Source: Candidatus Limisoma faecipullorum
Lineage (GTDB): Bacteria > Bacteroidota > Bacteroidia > Bacteroidales > Muribaculaceae
Assembly (NCBI GenBank): GCA_017694955.1
Contig: JADIMC010000035.1
Coordinates: forward strand, 1 to 37,356
Reading direction: 5' to 3'
Length of the DNA stretch: 37,356 bases
In this document: in pieces, positions 34,465-37,356 of the stretch
Numbering within the stretch: the first letter of the stretch is position 1
Layout: every line of letters begins with the position of its first letter
The notes under the pieces: generated by a model
Told to the model about the DNA's origin: nothing
The model's database searches: none
What the model saw: the letters and a program-made list of their open reading frames with translations, nothing else
Made by a program: the position numbers and the translations under genes

Positions 34465-35007
34465 ATGAAAGAACTGAAAGGAACAAAAACAGAAGCCAAC
34501 CTTATGGCTGCTTTTGCAGGAGAATCGCAGGCTACGAACAAATACACCTACTACGCTTCGAAGGCAAAGAAAGACGGATACGTGCAGATAGCCAAGATTT
34601 TCGAAGAAACCGCCGGCAACGAGCGCGAACACGCAAAGCTGTGGTTCAAACTGCTCCACGGCAACGAAGTGCCCGACACAATGACCAACCTTGCAGATGC
34701 TGCTGCCGGTGAGAATTACGAATGGACGGATATGTACGCACAATTCGCCAAGGAAGCACGCGAAGAAGGGTTCGAGCGTATCGCTAACCTGTTCGAAGGT
34801 GTTGCGGCTATCGAGAAAGAGCACGAGGAACGCTATCGCAAACTGTTGAAAAACATCAACGATAAAGTAGTGTTCTCGCGCGATGGCGATTGCATTTGGC
34901 AATGCATAAATTGCGGTCATATCCATATCGGTAAGGATGCACCGAAAGTTTGCCCGGTATGCGCACATCCACAAGCCTACTTCCAACTCCGTTGCGAGAA
35001 CTATTAA
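34465..35007 (+). CDS. rbr: Rubrerythrin
   Basis: 180 residues. The four-helix ferritin-like domain (1-135) has diiron ligands Glu20, Glu53-x-x-His56 and Glu117-x-x-His120. The C-terminal rubredoxin domain has CINCGH (147-151) and CPVC (163-166) for its single iron. Rubrerythrin reduces hydrogen peroxide in anaerobes, taking electrons from rubredoxin or other reductases. It is monocistronic: a strong terminator follows at 35032. Upstream (34267-34464) the plus strand has no TAnnTTTG box, only an AT-rich run, so it may use a different control mode, such as an oxidative-stress regulator. Confidence 0.97.
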   Translation: MKELKGTKTEANLMAAFAGESQATNKYTYYASKAKKDGYVQIAKIFEETAGNEREHAKLWFKLLHGNEVPDTMTNLADAAAGENYEWTDMYAQFAKEAREEGFERIANLFEGVAAIEKEHEERYRKLLKNINDKVVFSRDGDCIWQCINCGHIHIGKDAPKVCPVCAHPQAYFQLRCENY

Positions 35008-35031
35008 TCAAAATTTAATCTTTTATTCCTG

Positions 35032-35064
35032 AGGGTCGAAAATTTGCATTTTCGGCCCTTTTCC
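35032..35064 (+). terminator. Rho-independent terminator after rubrerythrin
   Basis: AGGGTCGAAAAT (35032-35043) and ATTTTCGGCCCT (35048-35059) form a 12-bp stem with one G-T pair and a 4-nt loop TTGC, followed by a T-run, 25 nt past the stop. It separates rubrerythrin from the 4Fe-4S gene. Confidence 0.8.
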
Positions 35065-35107
35065 ATAATTCTTCGCCATACGGGTATGGAAATCCGCAAT
35101 TTTTATC

Positions 35108-35115
35108 TAAGTTTG
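35108..35115 (+). promoter_or_regulatory. -7 box for the 4Fe-4S membrane protein gene
   Basis: TAAGTTTG matches TAnnTTTG and lies 8 nt before the ATG at 35124, which would give a nearly leaderless mRNA. No -33 TTTG is present, so this is tentative. Confidence 0.35.
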
Positions 35116-35123
35116 CAATATTA

Positions 35124-36044
35124 ATGAAGAAACTGAAAACAATACGAATTGTGCTATCGGTAGTGTTGCTGCTGCTGTTCACGCTGCTCGTTGCCGACAT
35201 TTCCGGCGTGCTGCCATATGAGGCTCACCGCCTCGAACGTATGCAATTCGTACCGGCATTACTGTCGATGGGCATCGGCATCGACGCTTTCTGGCTTGTA
35301 TTCGCTTTTACATTCGGAAGGCTTTATTGCTCGTCGGTTTGCCCGCTCGGCTCGGTGCAGGACATTTTCAGCAGGCTCGGACTGCTCTTTCGCGGAAAAA
35401 AGAAAGCGTGCTACCGCTACGGAAAGCCGAATCCTACACTCCGTTATGCCATTCTGTTTGCAACAGCATTGTGTATGGCATTGGGACTGTTGTTCATTCC
35501 AGCGGCTATAGACCCTTACAGCGCATATGCACGGATTGTCCAATCAGCTGTTGAGCCATCGCATATTCTCGGGCTCGACTATGAAACATCAAAGACAGTA
35601 AGCGGAACACTTATCATACCTGGTGTGATAGGCATCGGAGTCGCCGCGTTCACCATTGTTGCAATAGCAATCGTAGCCGCATTAAAAGGAAGGCTCTACT
35701 GCAATGCCATATGCCCGGTGGGAACTCTTATGGGACTATGCAGCCGCAATCCGGTATGGCATTTCGAGATTGACACCGACAAATGTACTGATTGCCGACG
35801 CTGCGAGGCAGTCTGCAAAGCCTCGTGCATCAACATTTCGGAACACACGGTCGATATGAGCCGTTGCGTAGGATGCTTCAACTGCACTGCCGCCTGTAAT
35901 GATGGCGCAATAACCTATTCACCCTATCGCAAACGTCCGCTCACACCGCTTATGCAGCGCATCAAAGAAAAAACGGCATCAAAAGCAGCCACTCCCTCGC
36001 TCACGATGAGCGACGGCAAAATCGAGAAGCGACAGACAAAATAA
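35124..36044 (+). CDS. Membrane 4Fe-4S ferredoxin-type protein (NapH/NosR-like)
   Basis: 306 residues. Membrane helices lie at about 7-29, 42-63, 107-127 and 163-187. Two FGRxYCxxxCPxG-type motifs are present (FGRLYCSSVCPLG, cysteines 69 and 73; GRLYCNAICPVG, cysteines 193 and 197). Two ferredoxin clusters follow: CTDCRRCEAVC (221-231) and CVGCFNCTAAC (248-258). The family passes electrons between membrane quinones and periplasmic or cytoplasmic partners. It has a charged C-terminal tail rich in Lys and no obvious partner gene nearby; the neighbouring rubrerythrin is separated by a terminator. Confidence 0.88.
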   Translation: MKKLKTIRIVLSVVLLLLFTLLVADISGVLPYEAHRLERMQFVPALLSMGIGIDAFWLVFAFTFGRLYCSSVCPLGSVQDIFSRLGLLFRGKKKACYRYGKPNPTLRYAILFATALCMALGLLFIPAAIDPYSAYARIVQSAVEPSHILGLDYETSKTVSGTLIIPGVIGIGVAAFTIVAIAIVAALKGRLYCNAICPVGTLMGLCSRNPVWHFEIDTDKCTDCRRCEAVCKASCINISEHTVDMSRCVGCFNCTAACNDGAITYSPYRKRPLTPLMQRIKEKTASKAATPSLTMSDGKIEKRQTK

Positions 36045-36073
36045 GGTAGCAGTAACCATTAAAATACCTGTTT

Positions 36074-36118
36074 CACGGTATTGCACACGGAACAGAGCAA
36101 CGCTACATTTGCACCGTG
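36074..36118 (+). promoter_or_regulatory. Promoter with flanking inverted repeat, likely TetR operator
   Basis: TTG (36081-36083) and TACATTTG (36104-36111), 20 nt apart, match the Bacteroides -33/-7 elements. CACGGT (36074-36079) and ACCGTG (36113-36118) form an inverted repeat enclosing the promoter. The second arm ends at the base before the mini-TetR ATG, so autoregulation is plausible. Confidence 0.5.
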
Positions 36119-36289
36119 ATGCAATGCAAAAAAGACGACATAAGAAAATCAATACTGCACGAAGTGCGGAACTCTTTTCTCAAAAAAGGTTTCCGAAATA
36201 CCTCAATGCACGTCATCGCACTAGAGTCGGGAACAGGACTATGCAACATTTATAATTACTACAGCGGAAAGGACGAGATTAACAAATGA
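36119..36289 (+). CDS. TetR-type HTH-only mini protein (truncated TetR)
   Basis: 56 residues, too short for most gene callers. The sequence IRKSILHEVRNSFLKKGF, then RNTSMHVIALESGTGLCNIYNYYSGKDEI, is a clear TetR N-terminal DNA-binding domain (helices 1-3 and the start of helix 4). A normal TetR protein has about 130 more residues for ligand binding and dimerisation; here a TGA follows KDEINK. The terminator stem starts at the last base of that stop codon. It may be a decayed TetR gene, or a stable short DNA-binding protein that competes with a full TetR. It sits directly before the methyltransferase gene. Confidence 0.65.
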   Translation: MQCKKDDIRKSILHEVRNSFLKKGFRNTSMHVIALESGTGLCNIYNYYSGKDEINK

Positions 36290-36324
36290 AGCGAGCTCAT
36301 AAAATAAATATGAGCTCGCTTTTT
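36289..36324 (+). terminator. Rho-independent terminator of the mini-TetR gene
   Basis: AAGCGAGCTCAT (36289-36300) and ATGAGCTCGCTT (36310-36321) are perfect 12-bp arms with a 9-nt loop, and the second arm runs into TTTTT. The stem begins inside the mini-TetR stop codon. Confidence 0.85.
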
Positions 36325-36326
36325 AG

Positions 36327-36346
36327 AACGTTTTGTTAACAACGTT
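36327..36346. promoter_or_regulatory. AACGTT near-palindrome upstream of the methyltransferase gene
   Basis: AACGTT-TT-GTTAAC-AACGTT is almost symmetric around GTTAAC, about 63 nt before the methyltransferase ATG. The form fits a dimeric repressor site, possibly for a TetR-family protein. Confidence 0.3.
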
Positions 36347-36408
36347 TGTTTCTGCCCTCCAGACACGGTTTTTATATGACAATATAATTTTTTATTACAC
36401 AACACAGT

Positions 36409-37239
36409 ATGACAGAAAAGTACAAATTCAACGACATCATTGCCGAGACGCTGCTCATACCGCTCTATATGAGGGCAAAGGAGAGCCGTCGCGGGAAAAA
36501 AGCCATAATCCGCGACGATATGGCCGAGAGTCTCGTAAAAAAATTCGACTGCGACTATTCGCAATTCAACAAAGCGAAGCTTAGTAAAGTCGGTTGCGTG
36601 GTAAGAGGATGGTATTTCGACAACGCCGTGCGGCAATTCATCTCCACACATACAGACGTCGTGGTCGTCAACATAGGTTGCGGATTGGACACACGCTGCC
36701 AACGCATAGGAGGCAACACCATATTTTATGAACTCGACCTCCCGGAAGTGATGGACTTACGGAAAAAGCTGATTCCGGAAACAAAGACCGACCGCCACAT
36801 CACGGCCTCGCTCCTCGACGAAGAATGGATGGACAAACTGAAAGAAACGCACCCCGACAGCAATTTCATATTCGTGGCAGAAGGAGTGCTGATGTATTTC
36901 CGAGAAGAACAGGTAAGGCAATTCTTATCGCGCATAGCTGCCAAATTCGGCGGGGGAGAACTATGGTTCGATGTGTGTGGCACAATGATGTCTCGCCATC
37001 ACGTAAAACCTGATTCCCTACGCAAGCATAAGGCTGAAATACGCTCCGGGATAAGCGACGGCCAAGTGGTGGAAAAATGGGAGCCACGACTGAAGCTGAT
37101 AGAACAATCAAACTATATGAAGTTTTTTCGTCTGCGCTGGGGACTATTCGGAATCATTATGGGATTGTTCCCGTGGCTATGTTACAAATTCAGTTCTTTG
37201 CTCGGTTATAAGATACTCCCCGAAGGCAGGGCATACTGA
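36409..37239 (+). CDS. LCMT/PPM1-family class I SAM-dependent methyltransferase
   Basis: 276 residues. The SAM-binding motif I reads VVVNIGCGLDTR (residues about 84-95), followed by YELDLPEV (motif II acidic residue) and FVAEGVLMYF (motif IV), typical of the leucine carboxyl methyltransferase family (PF04072). Bacterial members mostly methylate small molecules, often in polyketide or other secondary metabolism; the substrate here is unknown. TetR-methyltransferase pairs of this type occur in Bacteroidota. It ends 8 nt before the rRNA-operon terminator from the other strand. Confidence 0.85.
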   Translation: MTEKYKFNDIIAETLLIPLYMRAKESRRGKKAIIRDDMAESLVKKFDCDYSQFNKAKLSKVGCVVRGWYFDNAVRQFISTHTDVVVVNIGCGLDTRCQRIGGNTIFYELDLPEVMDLRKKLIPETKTDRHITASLLDEEWMDKLKETHPDSNFIFVAEGVLMYFREEQVRQFLSRIAAKFGGGELWFDVCGTMMSRHHVKPDSLRKHKAEIRSGISDGQVVEKWEPRLKLIEQSNYMKFFRLRWGLFGIIMGLFPWLCYKFSSLLGYKILPEGRAY

Positions 37240-37240
37240 C

Positions 37241-37286
37241 AAAAAAAGTGGAGGACCGCGGCATCAGTTGCCTGCTGTCCTCCACT
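37241..37286 (-). terminator. Terminator of the rRNA operon
   Basis: On the minus strand AGTGGAGGAC (37286-37277) pairs with GTCCTCCACT (37256-37247), with an inner GGCA/TGCC extension, followed by seven Ts (37247-37241). It lies directly after the 5S rRNA 3' end and is shared with the converging methyltransferase transcript. Confidence 0.85.
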
Positions 37287-37290
37287 ATAA

Positions 37291-37356
37291 GGGGGCGGTG
37301 TCCTACTCTCCCGGTCTCCCAGTACCATCGGCGCCGCGGGGCTTAACTTCCCTGTT
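37291..37356 (-). rRNA. rrf: 5S ribosomal RNA, 3' part (runs off the right edge)
   Basis: The minus strand reads GGGAAGTTAAGCCCCGCGGC, then GCCGATGGTACTGGGAGACC, then GGGAGAGTAGGACACCGCC, the conserved 3' half of bacterial 5S rRNA. The 3' end is near 37291, just before the terminator. The 5' half and the rest of the rRNA operon lie outside the window. Confidence 0.93.

Larger units (their letters stand above)
36045..36408. other. Gap holding a mini-TetR gene and its signals
   Basis: 364 bases. Contents in order: a promoter with flanking inverted repeat (36074-36118), a 56-residue TetR-type gene (36119-36289), its terminator (36289-36324), a near-palindrome (36327-36346), then an AT-rich leader of the methyltransferase gene. 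Confidence 0.6.

Noticed and set aside
36119-36408. Full-length TetR gene by frameshift
   Set aside because: After the TGA at 36287 the sequence is a terminator hairpin and an AT-rich leader; no frame continues a TetR ligand-binding domain.
1-37356. CRISPR array, tRNA genes or insertion sequences
   Set aside because: No regularly spaced repeats, cloverleaf sequences or transposase motifs were seen; only the 5S rRNA fragment at the right edge is an RNA gene of a known class.

Overview
The window looks like a chromosomal segment of a Bacteroidales bacterium. A Muribaculaceae-like or Prevotella/Bacteroides-like host is my inference from family content, not proven. The basis is a SusC/SusD pair with an ECF sigma factor and a FecR anti-sigma factor, a T9SS-type C-terminal sorting domain, families largely confined to Bacteroidota (DUF2723, DUF2851, DUF4294), acidic residues after lipoprotein cysteines, and several promoters of the Bacteroides TTTG-N19/20-TAnnTTTG type. 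No tRNA, CRISPR array, transposase or prophage gene was seen. The left edge cuts a secreted-protein gene; the right edge cuts a 5S rRNA gene, so an rRNA operon lies just beyond.

Layout. 1-7501 (minus): start of a secreted protein; a promoter-terminator unit that may be a small RNA (523-670); then an operon transcribed right to left of a porin-like barrel, an imelysin (M75) lipoprotein, a di-heme c-type lipoprotein and a fused ResB/CcsA haem-ligation protein. This operon looks like an iron or redox unit that carries its own cytochrome c maturation protein. 7677-9212 (plus): GNAT-nitrilase fusion. 9219-14265 (minus): DUF2723 glycosyltransferase-like membrane protein, polysaccharide deacetylase and QueG in one operon. 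14409-16372 (minus): two-component histidine kinase and response regulator. 16721-17653 (minus): CDF metal exporter. 17796-20249 (plus): TonB-C-domain protein, DUF2851 and DUF4294.

20559-34266 (minus) is the most interesting part. An ECF sigma factor and FecR regulator are followed by SusC (with an STN signalling domain), SusD, a beta-propeller-like lipoprotein, a small TolB-like protein, an N-acetylmuramoyl-L-alanine amidase with a T9SS tail, and a GHL10/DigH-type glycoside hydrolase lipoprotein that overlaps the amidase by 4 bp. I read this as a sensor-controlled surface system for stripping, cutting and importing peptidoglycan, or a related amide-linked glycan. A plus-strand promoter box and terminator between fecR and susC outline a ~90-nt antisense RNA placed like the DonS RNAs of Bacteroides Sus-like loci.

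34465-37239 (plus): rubrerythrin, a membrane 4Fe-4S protein, a 56-residue TetR DNA-binding-domain-only gene with its own promoter and terminator, and an LCMT-type SAM methyltransferase that converges on the terminator of the rRNA operon. All function calls are from reading motifs by eye; no database search was run.
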